From Streptomyces albospinus (lineage in GTDB: Bacteria > Actinomycetota > Actinomycetes > Streptomycetales > Streptomycetaceae): a stretch of DNA of 38,804 nt. The first letter of the stretch is position 1; every line of letters starts with the position of its first letter. The DNA lies in contig NZ_BMRP01000006.1 of NCBI RefSeq assembly GCF_014648695.1, forward strand, positions 1-38,804, given 5' to 3'. Below are positions 13,661 to 21,841 of this stretch, in pieces. Both the position numbers and the translations under genes were made by a program. The notes beneath the pieces are model-generated. The model was not told where the DNA came from. It saw only the letters and a list, made by a program, of their open reading frames with translations, and ran no database searches.

Positions 13661-14314
13661 GTGCGTAATCCACCCGTCCGCATCGACGCCGTACTGGTCC
13701 AAGCAGTCATCGCTGCCGCTCTGTCCTTCGCGCACCTGCACGACCTCGCGGTGGCCGCCGGCCAGGACGGCTGGAAGGCGTGGGCCTACCCGGTGAGCGT
13801 CGACCTGCTGCTGGTCGCCGCGTGGAAGCGATTGCGGTCCGGAGAGTCCAAGACGGCCGGGTGGTCCTGGTTCCTGGTGGCCCTCGCCGCCAGCCTCGGC
13901 GCCAACATCGCCACTGCTGGACTCCTCGACCTCGGCCACGTTCCGCCCTGGCTCCGCGTCCTCGTCGCCGGTTGGCCGGCCGCTGCCTTCCTCGGCGGCA
14001 CCCTGCTCGCCCACGGTCACGTCGTCGATCACTCGGAAGTGATCGCCGAAGCGGACGACGTCGACGAATCGACACCGGAAGAGGCGCACAAGGTCGAGCC
14101 GGCTGTCCGGGCGCCAACACCCGAACTCGTCGCCGAGCCTGCGCCTCCTTCTCGCCCGGCTGACCAGGTCCCCGCCGCCCTCATCAACCACGCCCAAAAG
14201 GTCGCCACCGAGCACCACACCCGCACGGGAGCACCCATCGACACAGCAACCCTCCGCGCCCGACTCGGCGTTCCGGCCCCGCTCGCCGAGGCCATCGCCG
14301 CTCATCTCGCCTGA
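13661..14314 (+). CDS. spdB: DUF2637 membrane protein (SpdB-like)
   Basis: This is 217 residues from GTG 13661, chosen because AGGAG at 13649-13653 is seven bases upstream; the frame is open to 13601. Four membrane segments lie between residues about 8 and 115 (VLVQAVIAAALSFAHL, WAYPVSVDLLLVAA, WFLVALAASLGANIA, VLVAGWPAAAFLGG). An acidic linker and a C-terminal helical domain (residues 165-217, VPAALINHAQKVATEHHTRT) resemble the arrangement of SpdB proteins. These support intramycelial spread of the element after transfer. It follows the translocase gene by 80 bases in the same operon. Confidence 0.85.
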   Translation: MRNPPVRIDAVLVQAVIAAALSFAHLHDLAVAAGQDGWKAWAYPVSVDLLLVAAWKRLRSGESKTAGWSWFLVALAASLGANIATAGLLDLGHVPPWLRVLVAGWPAAAFLGGTLLAHGHVVDHSEVIAEADDVDESTPEEAHKVEPAVRAPTPELVAEPAPPSRPADQVPAALINHAQKVATEHHTRTGAPIDTATLRARLGVPAPLAEAIAAHLA

Positions 14315-14329
14315 CCGACAGGAGCCGCT

Positions 14330-14515
14330 ATGCGTCCGTCCACACTCCGCGCCCTCAAGCGCGCGGCGGAACTCACCCGCCAGAACCGATTCACCGAGGC
14401 CGTGCTCGTCGCCGAGCCGGTGCTCCTCACCGCCGACCTCCAGGAGAGCGCCGAGATCCGCGGCTGGCTGATCGGCCACGCCGCCGAATTCGTCGCCGAG
14501 AGGGAGACCCGCTGA
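14330..14515 (+). CDS. Small helical AICE protein
   Basis: This is 61 residues from ATG 14330, with AGGAG seven bases upstream. It is all-helical, with a TPR-like pattern (LRALKRAAELTRQNRFTEAV, LQESAEIRGWLIGHAAEFVA). Its TGA shares one base with the ATG of the next gene (TGATG), a sign of translational coupling. No function is known; small proteins in this position are standard in Streptomyces transfer operons. Confidence 0.75.
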   Translation: MRPSTLRALKRAAELTRQNRFTEAVLVAEPVLLTADLQESAEIRGWLIGHAAEFVAERETR

Positions 14516-14706
14516 TGGCCGCCCAGCCGCGCTTCCGCCGAGTGACCCGCTTCGGCCCGGTCAAGGTCGGCACCTACTACGACGGCCGGGGCCGCGAGAA
14601 GCACACGGCTGCCTGTACGGCCCCGCGCTGCGGCTTCTCCGTCGACTACGACTCACGCACTGCCGCCGAACTCGCTGCCCGTACGCACCGCTGCCCGGTG
14701 CGCTGA
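14515..14706 (+). CDS. Small zinc-finger-like mobile-element transfer protein
   Basis: This is 63 residues. Its ATG overlaps the stop of the preceding gene by one base. Cys and His residues (CTAPRCGF and THRCPVR) suggest a single zinc site. The N-terminus is basic (FRRVTRFGPVKVGTYYDGRGRE). It matches the small proteins annotated as mobile element transfer proteins in Streptomyces plasmids (from memory). It probably takes part in spread or DNA handling; the exact role is unknown. Confidence 0.75.
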   Translation: MAAQPRFRRVTRFGPVKVGTYYDGRGREKHTAACTAPRCGFSVDYDSRTAAELAARTHRCPVR

Positions 14707-14719
14707 AAGGAGCTCCACC

Positions 14720-14914
14720 GTGACCTTGAACCTGCCCTTGGTCGTTGTCCTCGGCCTCATCGCCTGGGGAGCCGTGAAGTTCCTCGGCGTCCGTATCTGG
14801 ATCGTCGTCGTGATCGCGCTCTTCGGCTTCTATCTCGCCGGCACCTTCCTGGCCCCCGCCATCGACTCCGGTACCCGGAGCGGCGTCGAGATCGTCAACG
14901 GCAACCACCACTGA
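14720..14914 (+). CDS. Small membrane protein of the spread operon
   Basis: This is 64 residues from GTG 14720 after AAAGGAGCTCCACC. Two adjoining membrane segments (LPLVVVLGLIAWGAVKFLG and IWIVVVIALFGFYLAGTFL, residues 5-45) and a short polar tail are seen. Gene order (after the zinc-finger gene, before spdD) and topology fit a Spd-type spread protein. Confidence 0.75.
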   Translation: MTLNLPLVVVLGLIAWGAVKFLGVRIWIVVVIALFGFYLAGTFLAPAIDSGTRSGVEIVNGNHH

Positions 14915-14928
14915 GAGGGGAACCCGCC

Positions 14929-15219
14929 ATGCTCTTCCGGCCTCAACTGCCCACAGCGCCAACGCCGTCAGCACACATCGCGGGTTCGAGTCCCATTACT
15001 CAGGCCCCCGCATGGGCCTGTTCCTGCCAGCACGCCGCCGCGCCCGTGACGGCTCCTCGCCGCTCGCTGCCTTCGGTCAGCACGGGAGCCGTAGCGGCGG
15101 TCCTGGTGGGCGGAGTCGTCCTCACCGCGCTGCTGACCGCCATCGCCGTCTCGGCCGTCTCCGTGGCCGTCGCCGCCATGGTCCTGCGCTCTCTGCTCGC
15201 CAACCAGCGCCACCGCTGA
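14929..15219 (+). CDS. spdD: SpdD-like spread protein
   Basis: This is 96 residues from ATG 14929 with GAGGGGAA upstream. The N-terminus (LFRPQLPTAPTPSAHIAGSSP, then CSCQH) is characteristic of SpdD proteins as I recall them. A long hydrophobic stretch at residues 52-88 (AVAAVLVGGVVLTALLTAIA...) makes one or two membrane segments. It is needed for efficient pock formation or spread in pSAM2-type elements. It is the last of the small transfer genes before the replication gene. Confidence 0.8.
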   Translation: MLFRPQLPTAPTPSAHIAGSSPITQAPAWACSCQHAAAPVTAPRRSLPSVSTGAVAAVLVGGVVLTALLTAIAVSAVSVAVAAMVLRSLLANQRHR

Positions 15220-15309
15220 AGCGGCTACCGGGGCGGCCTCGATACCGCCAAGCATCCACCGCCCCGGTAGCCCACCCCTCCTCGACCAAAAGCCGAAAAG
15301 GAGAAACCC

Positions 15310-16710
15310 ATCATCACCCGCAACACCCCTCCCCCACTCACGGATCTGGGGAAGCTCGCCGCGTCCGGTACCCTGCCCGGCCTCATGCGCCAACTGGCCA
15401 CCCTCGGCGGCTGCACCTGCCCCATCCGCCTGGCCGGTTACCGCACCGAACACCGCCTCGACACCACCACCGGCGAAATCGGCCCCGCCCTCCACCACCT
15501 GAACTCGAACGACCTGCCCGCCGGTGACCTCCTGGTGCGCTGCGGCAACCGCCGCACCACCCGCTGCCCCACCTGCGCCGAGACCTACCGCCGCGACACC
15601 TACCACCTGATCACCGCAGGCCTCCGCGGCGGCAAAGGCACCCCCGAACAAGTCACCAGCCATCCGCGCGTCTTCGCGACCTTCACGGCCCCCAGCTTCG
15701 GGCCGGTTCACAACCGTCCCACCGCATCCGGCGGGCGTACCCGTCCCTGCCGCTGCGGCCGACACCACGACCAGGAGGACGCGGCGCTCGGCACTCCCCT
15801 CGCGCCGGAGCGCTACGACTACGAGGCCGCAGTGCTCTGGAACGCGCACGCGGGCATGCTCTGGCGCCGCTTCACCATCTATCTGCGCCGCGAGATCGCG
15901 TGCCGCGCCGGACTGACGCAACGGGAATTCGCTCAACACGCCCGCGTTTCCTTCGCCAAGGTCGCCGAATATCAGAAGCGTGGCGCCGTCCACTTCCACG
16001 CCGTCATCCGCCTCGACGGCCCCGCCGGCGGCGACACGCCTCCCCCGCGTTGGGCCGGCGCCGAGCTGCTGACCGACGCGATCAACGCCGCCGCTACCAA
16101 AGCCACCGTGACCGGCCCGGTCCTCGGCGAGCGTGCGCACTCCTTCGCCTTCGGCCGCCAACTCGACATCCGCACCATCAAAGGCACCGACCTGGACGGC
16201 GGCACCGCCCTCACCGACCGCGCCGTTGCCGCCTACATCGCCAAGTACGCCACCAAGGGCGCAGAGACAGCTACCGGCACCCTCGACCGACCCCTGAAGT
16301 TCGTCGCCGAACTCGCCGGGCTCGACATCTCCGCCCACGCGGAACGCCTCATCCGCACCGCCTGGGCCCTCGGCGCCCGCAAGGACCTCGAACACCTCCG
16401 CCTGCGTGCCTGGGCCCACATGCTCGGCTTCCGCGGCCACTTCTCCACCAAAACCCGCCGCTACTCCACCACCCTGGGCGCGCTCCGCGAAGCCCGCGCC
16501 CAATGGCGCCGCTTCCAAGCCGCCATCGCCCGCGGAGACACCTCACCCCAGCCTCACGACCAGGAGCAGCAGGAGCAGCAGGAGCAGGACGAGACCACGC
16601 TCGTCCTCGCCCACTGGGTCTACGCCGGTTCGGGTCTCAGCCCCACCGAGCAATGGCTGTCCGCATCGCTTGCTGCCACCAGCACCCCCGAAGGAGAGGT
16701 CACCCAGTGA
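15310..16710 (+). CDS. repSA: RepSA-type replication initiator
   Basis: Rolling-circle replication initiator of AICEs. Motifs are an HUH-type VHFHAVIRL, a YIAKYATKG motif, and zinc-type Cys/His groups (CxCPIR, CPTCAETYRR, CRCGRHH). The first conventional start is ATG 15385, but it has no ribosome site and would cut off a family-like N-terminus (TRNTPPPLTDLGKLAASGTL). AGGAG at 15299-15303 lies six bases before ATC 15310, and no ATG, GTG or TTG occurs in frame back to the stop at 15268. I therefore place the start at ATC 15310 (466 aa), either a rare non-canonical start or a mutated ATG. A Q/E-rich run (EQQEQQEQDE) lies near the C-terminus. Its TGA overlaps the xis GTG. Confidence 0.85.
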   Translation: MITRNTPPPLTDLGKLAASGTLPGLMRQLATLGGCTCPIRLAGYRTEHRLDTTTGEIGPALHHLNSNDLPAGDLLVRCGNRRTTRCPTCAETYRRDTYHLITAGLRGGKGTPEQVTSHPRVFATFTAPSFGPVHNRPTASGGRTRPCRCGRHHDQEDAALGTPLAPERYDYEAAVLWNAHAGMLWRRFTIYLRREIACRAGLTQREFAQHARVSFAKVAEYQKRGAVHFHAVIRLDGPAGGDTPPPRWAGAELLTDAINAAATKATVTGPVLGERAHSFAFGRQLDIRTIKGTDLDGGTALTDRAVAAYIAKYATKGAETATGTLDRPLKFVAELAGLDISAHAERLIRTAWALGARKDLEHLRLRAWAHMLGFRGHFSTKTRRYSTTLGALREARAQWRRFQAAIARGDTSPQPHDQEQQEQQEQDETTLVLAHWVYAGSGLSPTEQWLSASLAATSTPEGEVTQ

Positions 16711-16919
16711 AGGACCGCTTCCTGGCCGTCTCCGAGGTGGCCGAACTGCTAGGCACCACGGAGCGGTTCCCTCGTCGCCTGATCGCCGAACGGCGCATCA
16801 CCTTCGTACGAGTAGGGCGGCACGTGCGCATCCCTGAGAGCGCTCTGCGCGCCTTCATCGAGGCGAACACCATCCAGCCGGTGTCGTCCGGCCGTGCGCA
16901 GTTCGGGGCGGTGGCCTGA
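16707..16919 (+). CDS. xis: Excisionase (helix-turn-helix, MerR/Xis type)
   Basis: This is 70 residues from GTG 16707, overlapping the repSA stop (GTGA). It has a compact winged-helix DNA-binding domain, with FLAVSEVAELLGTTERFPRR, then LIAERRITFVRVGRHVRIPE and SALRAFIEANTIQ, the pattern of excisionases of Streptomyces integrative elements. Its TGA overlaps the integrase ATG (TGATG), so repSA, xis and int are translationally coupled. It is expected to bias the integrase to excision at the att sites flanking the element. Confidence 0.9.
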   Translation: MKDRFLAVSEVAELLGTTERFPRRLIAERRITFVRVGRHVRIPESALRAFIEANTIQPVSSGRAQFGAVA

Positions 16920-18061
16920 TGCCCAACACACGTGGCAAGCGCCGCCGCTTCGGGTCCGTACGCAAGCTGCCGTCCGGGCGCTTCCAGGCTCGTTACCCCG
17001 GCCCTGACGGGCTGCTCCGTACCGCGGACAAGACCTTCCCGGCGCAGCGGGACGCCGAGGTGTGGCTCGTCCGCAAAGAGGCCGAGATCATCGAGAACCG
17101 CTGGCAGGATCCGAACGCGGAGATCGCGTTCGGTGAGTACGCGACGGCCTGGCTCAAGGAGCGCGATTACGCGGCCACGACTCGCGAGCGCAATGAGAGT
17201 GCGCTTCGGCTGCACATCATGCCGACCTTCGCGCGCTCGCCGCTCACGCAGATCACCACGCCTCATGTCCGGCGGTGGCGCTCGGCCCTTCTCGACAACG
17301 GGGTGGGTGAGTCGACCGTGGTCAAGGCGTACCAGATCCTGCGGGCCGTCATGAATACGGCTGTTGATGACGGGTTGATCCAGCGGAACCCGTGCCGCAT
17401 CAAGGGCGCCGGCGCGGCCAAGACCGCGGAACGGCCGTATCTGACGGTGCCGGAGGTCTATCGCATCGCCGACGCCATGCCGTCGTACTTCCGCGTCGTG
17501 GTCCTCCTCGCCGCGTTCACCGGGCTGCGCTTCGGCGAGCTGGCGGCCTTGCAGCGCCATGACGTCGACCTGGGGCGGCGTACGATCGCGGTCCGCCGCT
17601 CGCAGGCCGAGACCCGGACGCATGGCCTGACGATCAAGACCCCGAAGAGCAGCGCCGGCGTTCGTACCGTGGCGTTCCCGGCCTCGCTGGTCGAGGAGCT
17701 GGCGGCTCACCTCAGCGAGCATGCCGAGTCGGGACGGTCCGGTTTGGTCTTCGTCGGGCAGCGGGGTGGCCGGTTGCGGCGGAACAACTTTCGGCGGCTC
17801 TGGCTCCCGGCGCTGCGTACTGCCGGCCTCTCGGACGTCCACTTTCACGACCTGCGGCATACGGGGAACACCCTGGCCGCGACCGGTGGCGCGACGACCC
17901 GCGAGCTGATGCACCGCATGGGGCACTCGTCGGTGCGGGCCGCTCTGATCTACCAGCATCTGGTCAACGGTCGTGATCAAGAGATTGCCGATCACGTGGA
18001 TGAGCAGATCCGGCGGTCGAAGGGGGACCGTGGCGGCTTGGACGGGCCATCTGGCACGTAA
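16919..18061 (+). CDS. int: Tyrosine-family site-specific integrase
   Basis: This is 380 residues. The N-terminal domain has FGSVRKLPSGRFQARYPGPD, then a SAM-like core-binding domain (about 70-155). The catalytic domain holds R204 (TGLRFGEL), H310-x-x-R313 (FHDLRHT), H336 (MGHSS) and the nucleophile Y345 (LIYQHLVN), so it is complete. It ends 104 bases before the att core in the tRNA-Val gene, which is its presumed target. Its last codons overlap the right putative arm site (18048-18069). It integrates the element by recombination between attP and the tRNA 3' end, and excises it with Xis. Confidence 0.96.
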   Translation: MPNTRGKRRRFGSVRKLPSGRFQARYPGPDGLLRTADKTFPAQRDAEVWLVRKEAEIIENRWQDPNAEIAFGEYATAWLKERDYAATTRERNESALRLHIMPTFARSPLTQITTPHVRRWRSALLDNGVGESTVVKAYQILRAVMNTAVDDGLIQRNPCRIKGAGAAKTAERPYLTVPEVYRIADAMPSYFRVVVLLAAFTGLRFGELAALQRHDVDLGRRTIAVRRSQAETRTHGLTIKTPKSSAGVRTVAFPASLVEELAAHLSEHAESGRSGLVFVGQRGGRLRRNNFRRLWLPALRTAGLSDVHFHDLRHTGNTLAATGGATTRELMHRMGHSSVRAALIYQHLVNGRDQEIADHVDEQIRRSKGDRGGLDGPSGT

Positions 18062-18069
18062 GTGGCACG
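18048..18069. promoter_or_regulatory. Putative integrase arm-type site, right end
   Basis: CATCTGGCACG, 4 nt, TGGCACG, the same arrangement as at 1217-1238 at the opposite end. It overlaps the int stop codon. Confidence 0.55.
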
Positions 18070-18101
18070 CGCGCTGTCTCGCGCCGTCCACGGCGCAAAA
18101 T

Positions 18102-18151
18102 GATCAAGGCCCAGGAATCCGAATTCGCATCGGATGACCTGGGCCTTGGTC
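18102..18151. terminator. Long hairpin between int and attR
   Basis: CAAGGCCCAGG (18105-18115) pairs with CCTGGGCCTTG (18138-18148), extended by GATC/GGTC outside and ATCCG/CGGAT inside. GTTTTG follows at 18152. It probably terminates int and, on the other strand, the tRNA-Val transcript. Confidence 0.75.
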
Positions 18152-18165
18152 GTTTTGCGTGGTGA

Positions 18166-18208
18166 GTGGGCACAGACGGATTTGAACCGCCGACATCTGC
18201 TTTGTAAG
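18166..18208. other. Right attachment site (in tRNA-Val)
   Basis: This is the 43-bp exact copy of 1061-1103, forming the 3' half of the intact tRNA-Val gene. It defines the int-proximal boundary of the AICE. Confidence 0.93.
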
Positions 18209-18238
18209 AGCAGCGCTCTACCGCTGAGCTATGCGCCC
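18167..18238 (-). tRNA. tRNA-Val (anticodon UAC)
   Basis: The minus strand gives a full cloverleaf of 72 nt. It has acceptor GGGCGCA/TGTGCCC (one G-T pair allowed), anticodon stem CTGCT/AGCAG with loop CTTACAA (anticodon TAC), and T arm GGCGGTTCAAATCCGTC. The discriminator is A. CCA is not encoded: the next bases are CTC, whereas the partial copy at 1061 is followed by CCA. It is the integration target of the element. Confidence 0.97.
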
Positions 18239-18421
18239 TGGACGAGCCGACAGACTACCTTGCCGGGGGGCCCACTCCGCAAACCCGTGGTCGCGGGGCG
18301 GGACAGCGCCCGTCTGGGGGCGGGACGTTGCGGGGAGCGTGAACTTACCGGACGGGATGTTCGTTTGGGGTGGGTGGGAGAATGTCAGCCCGCCCTGGGG
18401 CGATCCGATCAGGAGAGGGAT

Positions 18422-19816
18422 GTGACGGCGACACATACGCGACCGCAGCCGCAGCCGTACGAGCAGCGGGCACGCCGTCGACCTCGCGGGGGCCCGGTCC
18501 GGGATGTGGTGGGGCTCGTGCTGCTGCCGTTGCCGCTGCTGGCGGCGGTGGCGCCGATGGCGTTCGCGGGCGGCGGCACCCGCCGCTGGTTCGGGCGCGG
18601 GGAGAGCCAGCGGGCCGAGGCGCAGGCCGCGAAGGATGCCGCGGCGGCGGCGTTCTACGAGCTGGACACCGCCCACCGTGACCTGCGGATCTCGGTGGAG
18701 ACGATCACCGCGGTCGACAGTTCGCCGCGGGCGCGACAGGCGGCGGTGGAGTACGAGGGGTTCGGCCGGCGGATCGACCAGGTGAGCCAGGGCTACATCA
18801 CCGCGGTCGACTCGCACGATCTGGACCGGGACGACATCGACGGCGCGGCGGTGGCGCGGGCACGGGCCGATCTGACGCGGGCCAGGGAGGAGCTGGAGCG
18901 CGTCAAGGGCGAGCTCGACTGGTTCACGCAGAGCCTGGCGCCGCTGCTGGAGGGCGCCGAGACGCAGCTGGCGCGGCTGGCCCCGGCTGTGGAGCGGGCG
19001 CGGCAGGCGCTGCTGGCGGCGAGCCATGCGCTGGACGCGGTGCGCGCGCAGGGCCTGCGGGCGGACGATCTCGCGGCCCGGCTGGCGGCACTCGCCCCGG
19101 AACTGACCAAGCTGAACCAGGGCGCCGGGCAGCACGGCGTGCCGGAGACGATCCGGCGCGCCGACGAGGTGTTGCGTACAGCCGAGGCGCTCCGGCGTGA
19201 GGCGGAGCGGCTGCCGGAGACGGCGGCGGAGATCGACAAGCGGCTGGTGTCGCTGCGGACCCGTTCGCAGGCGATCACGACCCGGGCCCAGCAGGTCGAT
19301 CCGGTGCTCAGCGAGCTGCGGCGGCGGTACAGCGCGGCGTGCTGGCAGGACCTGCAACAGGTGCCGGAGCAGGCCGCGCGGTCCGTCAAGGAGGCCGAGA
19401 GCACGCTGCGGGAGGCGCAGCGGGCCCGCGACGAGCAGCGGTGGGCGGACGCCACGAGCCGGCTGGCGACCGTGCGGGGGCTGCTGAACACCACGGACGA
19501 GGCGGTGTCGGCGGCCGGCGACCGGTTGCGGCGGCTGGACGCGGTCTCGTTCGACCGGCAACAGGAGATCGAGCGGACCCGGTTCGCGGTCCGCGACGCG
19601 CAGCGGCTGGCGATGGCCGGGCGCAGCACGCCCGACCCGCGGCATGCCGGCCCGCTGGACGAGGCGGTGGCGCGGCTGGAGCGTGCGGTGGGCGGCCTGG
19701 AGGGGCGGCATCCGGACTGGTGGCACTTCCTGACCGAGACGGAGGCGGTGCGGGAGACGGCCGCCCGGGTGGTGCAGGAGATCCGCGAGGCGCGGGGCGG
19801 CGCGGCGGGCCGCTGA
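18422..19816 (+). CDS. Membrane-anchored coiled-coil protein
   Basis: This is 464 residues from GTG 18422 (AGGAGAGGG at 18410-18418); the frame is open further upstream but runs into the tRNA. A cytoplasmic basic N-terminus is followed by a hydrophobic segment (residues about 27-47, VVGLVLLPLPLLAAVAPMAF) and RRWFGRGESQRAEAQ. The remainder is long Ala/Arg/Glu-rich helices with heptad character (e.g. ARARADLTRAREELERVKGE), so an extended coiled coil is likely. Homologues, as I recall, are conserved hypothetical proteins in Streptomyces. No catalytic motif is seen. It is the first chromosomal gene beyond the tRNA. Confidence 0.8.
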   Translation: MTATHTRPQPQPYEQRARRRPRGGPVRDVVGLVLLPLPLLAAVAPMAFAGGGTRRWFGRGESQRAEAQAAKDAAAAAFYELDTAHRDLRISVETITAVDSSPRARQAAVEYEGFGRRIDQVSQGYITAVDSHDLDRDDIDGAAVARARADLTRAREELERVKGELDWFTQSLAPLLEGAETQLARLAPAVERARQALLAASHALDAVRAQGLRADDLAARLAALAPELTKLNQGAGQHGVPETIRRADEVLRTAEALRREAERLPETAAEIDKRLVSLRTRSQAITTRAQQVDPVLSELRRRYSAACWQDLQQVPEQAARSVKEAESTLREAQRARDEQRWADATSRLATVRGLLNTTDEAVSAAGDRLRRLDAVSFDRQQEIERTRFAVRDAQRLAMAGRSTPDPRHAGPLDEAVARLERAVGGLEGRHPDWWHFLTETEAVRETAARVVQEIREARGGAAGR

Positions 19817-19920
19817 GGCGCGGGAGGCCCACGGGAGCGAGGGAGCACGGGAGCAAGGTGCCCTGGTTTGGGGTCCTCCCGAGGGGCTTCGTGCTCGGCG
19901 GGGATGCGCGACCCTCTCCC

Positions 19921-19976
19921 TGACCGCACCTCGCTGCACCTCGCTGCACCTGACTGCACCTGGCTGCGCCTGGCCG
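19921..19976. repeat. 10-bp tandem repeat array
   Basis: There are five and a half units with exact 10-bp period. The units TCGCTGCACC (twice), TGACTGCACC, TGGCTGCGCC and flanking variants differ at few positions. The array lies in the 267-bp gap between the coiled-coil gene and the DUF4383 gene. It has no coding role; the period is close to one helical turn. Confidence 0.8.
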
Positions 19977-20083
19977 CCCGCTGCCCCGCCTCTGCCGGCG
20001 CCCGCGATGGCGTGAACCGGCCCCTTGGCGGATCCTGGGAGTGAGTACGGCCAGGCGGCTCATCTGCGCGAAGGAGGCCGGAG

Positions 20084-20926
20084 ATGGCAACTGGGGCTAC
20101 CGGCGGCACCGTGCACGTCGTGAATCCGTTGCAGCAGCTCAAGCGGCGACGCGCCCAGCTCGACGAGCATCTGCCCGTGGACCACCGGCTCAGTCGGGTC
20201 TACCGCATCGGTGCCGGGCTGATGGGGCTGGTGCTGGTCGCGTTCGGCATCCTCGGTCTGACCCATCGCATCGGTTTCTTCGACACCGGCGGCTCGACCG
20301 TCGCCGGGCTGAACACCAACGGCGCGCTCAGCGTGCTGTCGATCGTCGTCGGGGCGCTGCTCGTCGGCGGCATGCTGATCGGCGGGAACTTCGCCTCGTC
20401 CTGGAACATCCTGTGGGGCACGCTGTTCCTGCTGAGCGGCTTCCTGAATCTGGCGCTGCTCCAGACCGACGCGAACTTCCTGGCCTTCAAGATCCAGAAC
20501 GTGCTCTTCAGCTTCGTGGTGGGGCTGCTGCTGCTGGTGTTCGGGATGTACGGACGGGTCAGCGGCGGGTTGTCACACGACAACCCCTACTGGCGGGCCC
20601 GGCACCCGGAGGAGGCGGAGCGCTTCGCCCGCGGGCAGCTGCATCCGGTGGCCGGTATGACGGCCGGACGGCAGGCGGCGCGCGTGAACATGCAGGGCGC
20701 CTGGCACGGCGGACGCGGTTCGCTCGGCCCCGGTACCAGCCTCACCGGCCCCCACCGGCACGCGGGCGACCTCCCCGGCAAGGGCGCCGGCCGCGGCGCG
20801 GGCGCGAGCGCCGCCGCGGGCAGGAGCGGTGGGACGGCGACGGGCCCCACAGGGATGGGCAGGAGTGCGGGCTCCGCCACGGACACCCGCACCGGGCCGG
20901 ACGACACCGGCAGCAAGGAGCGGTGA
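20084..20926 (+). CDS. DUF4383 membrane protein
   Basis: This is 280 residues from ATG 20084, preceded by GGAGGCCGGAG. Four membrane segments lie between residues about 45 and 165 (GAGLMGLVLVAFGILGLTHR; VLSIVVGALLVGGMLIGG; LWGTLFLLSGFLNLALL; FSFVVGLLLLVFGMYGRV), the DUF4383 layout. A Gly/Ser-rich, probably disordered tail of about 100 residues starts after NPYWRARHPEEAERFARGQL. The function of the family is unknown. Confidence 0.85.
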   Translation: MATGATGGTVHVVNPLQQLKRRRAQLDEHLPVDHRLSRVYRIGAGLMGLVLVAFGILGLTHRIGFFDTGGSTVAGLNTNGALSVLSIVVGALLVGGMLIGGNFASSWNILWGTLFLLSGFLNLALLQTDANFLAFKIQNVLFSFVVGLLLLVFGMYGRVSGGLSHDNPYWRARHPEEAERFARGQLHPVAGMTAGRQAARVNMQGAWHGGRGSLGPGTSLTGPHRHAGDLPGKGAGRGAGASAAAGRSGGTATGPTGMGRSAGSATDTRTGPDDTGSKER

Positions 20927-21039
20927 GCCGGGGCGAGGAGGCGTCAGGGCGTACCGAGGTGGGCCGTTCGCCCGGTGCGCCCTGACGGCTGCGGACCGAC
21001 AGCCACCGGCCGAGGAACGGGAGAGCACGGGGAGCAGCC

Positions 21040-21744
21040 ATGACGCAGCGGGGAAACGCCGCCTCCCAGGCGGGACGCGGGTTTCACGGATCGGCGGTCG
21101 AGGCGCTGGCGAAGCGGATCTTCAGCGGCACCTACGGTGAGGGAGACGTCCTCGCCCTGCGGGAGCTGATGACGGAACTGGACGCCAGCCAGACCGAGTT
21201 GCGCGAGGCGATCAAGGTGCTGACGGCCAAGGGGCTGCTCGCGACCCGCCCGAACCACGGCACCTACGTCCGCCCCCGCGAGGAGTGGAACCTCCTCGAC
21301 TCCGACGTCCTGCGCTGGAAGCTGGCGGCCGGCGCCTCGTCCGACTTCTTCGCCGACCTGCTGGAACTCCGCCGCTCCATCGAGCCCGCCGCGGCGGCGC
21401 TCGCCGCGGAGCGCCGCACGGAAGACGATCTGGAGGCGCTGAACGCCGCGCTCAGCGCGATGGCCGCGACCGAGGACGATCCGGTGCTGCTGGTGCGCGC
21501 CGACGCCTCCTTCCACATGGCGATGCTGGTCGCCTCCAACAACCGCTTCTACGCCCAGATGCACCGGGTGATCGTGCCCGTCCTCATCCACCGCGGGCGG
21601 GCCCTGTACGCCTCCGGCGGGGAGTTCGAGCATCCGTACGCGCGGCACGCGGCGGTGGCCGCGGCTGTACGGGACCGGGATCTCGACGGCGCCTATATGT
21701 CGATGCTGGAACTGCTCGACAAATCGGCGCGCGACTTTCCGTAG
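21040..21744 (+). CDS. FadR/GntR regulator of the galactonate-type genes (DgoR-like)
   Basis: This is 234 residues from ATG 21040. An N-terminal winged helix reads ALAKRIFSGTYGEGDVLALR and LDASQTELREAIKVLTAKGL. A C-terminal FCD ligand domain (about 85-225) carries the D-x3-H and later His residues that bind metal (ADASFHMAML, YARHAAVA). FCD regulators sense sugar acids or fatty acyl ligands. The gene is followed in the same direction by a galactonate-dehydratase-like gene, so it is probably its repressor, like DgoR. Typical for the subfamily is the N-terminal RGFHGSAVEALA segment. Confidence 0.9.
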   Translation: MTQRGNAASQAGRGFHGSAVEALAKRIFSGTYGEGDVLALRELMTELDASQTELREAIKVLTAKGLLATRPNHGTYVRPREEWNLLDSDVLRWKLAAGASSDFFADLLELRRSIEPAAAALAAERRTEDDLEALNAALSAMAATEDDPVLLVRADASFHMAMLVASNNRFYAQMHRVIVPVLIHRGRALYASGGEFEHPYARHAAVAAAVRDRDLDGAYMSMLELLDKSARDFP

Positions 21745-21841
21745 GGCGCCTGCCCCGAGGGGAGATACGGGCGCCGCGCCGAGGGGATAGAGGGAGGGGT
21801 GGACGCCGTGTGCCCCTCCCCGAAAGGACGGTCCCCTCCCC

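Noticed and set aside
12475..13710. A 411-codon minus-strand frame opposite the FtsK-type gene
   Set aside because: It is a shadow of the translocase gene, whose Walker motifs are clear on the plus strand.
14982..14994. GGGTTCGAGTCCC resembles a tRNA T arm inside the spdD-like gene
   Set aside because: No acceptor, D or anticodon arms can be built around it, and the stretch is explained by the conserved protein sequence.
18134..18421. Upstream extension of the coiled-coil gene through the tRNA-Val gene
   Set aside because: It would overlap a tRNA and the attachment site; GTG 18422 has a good ribosome site.
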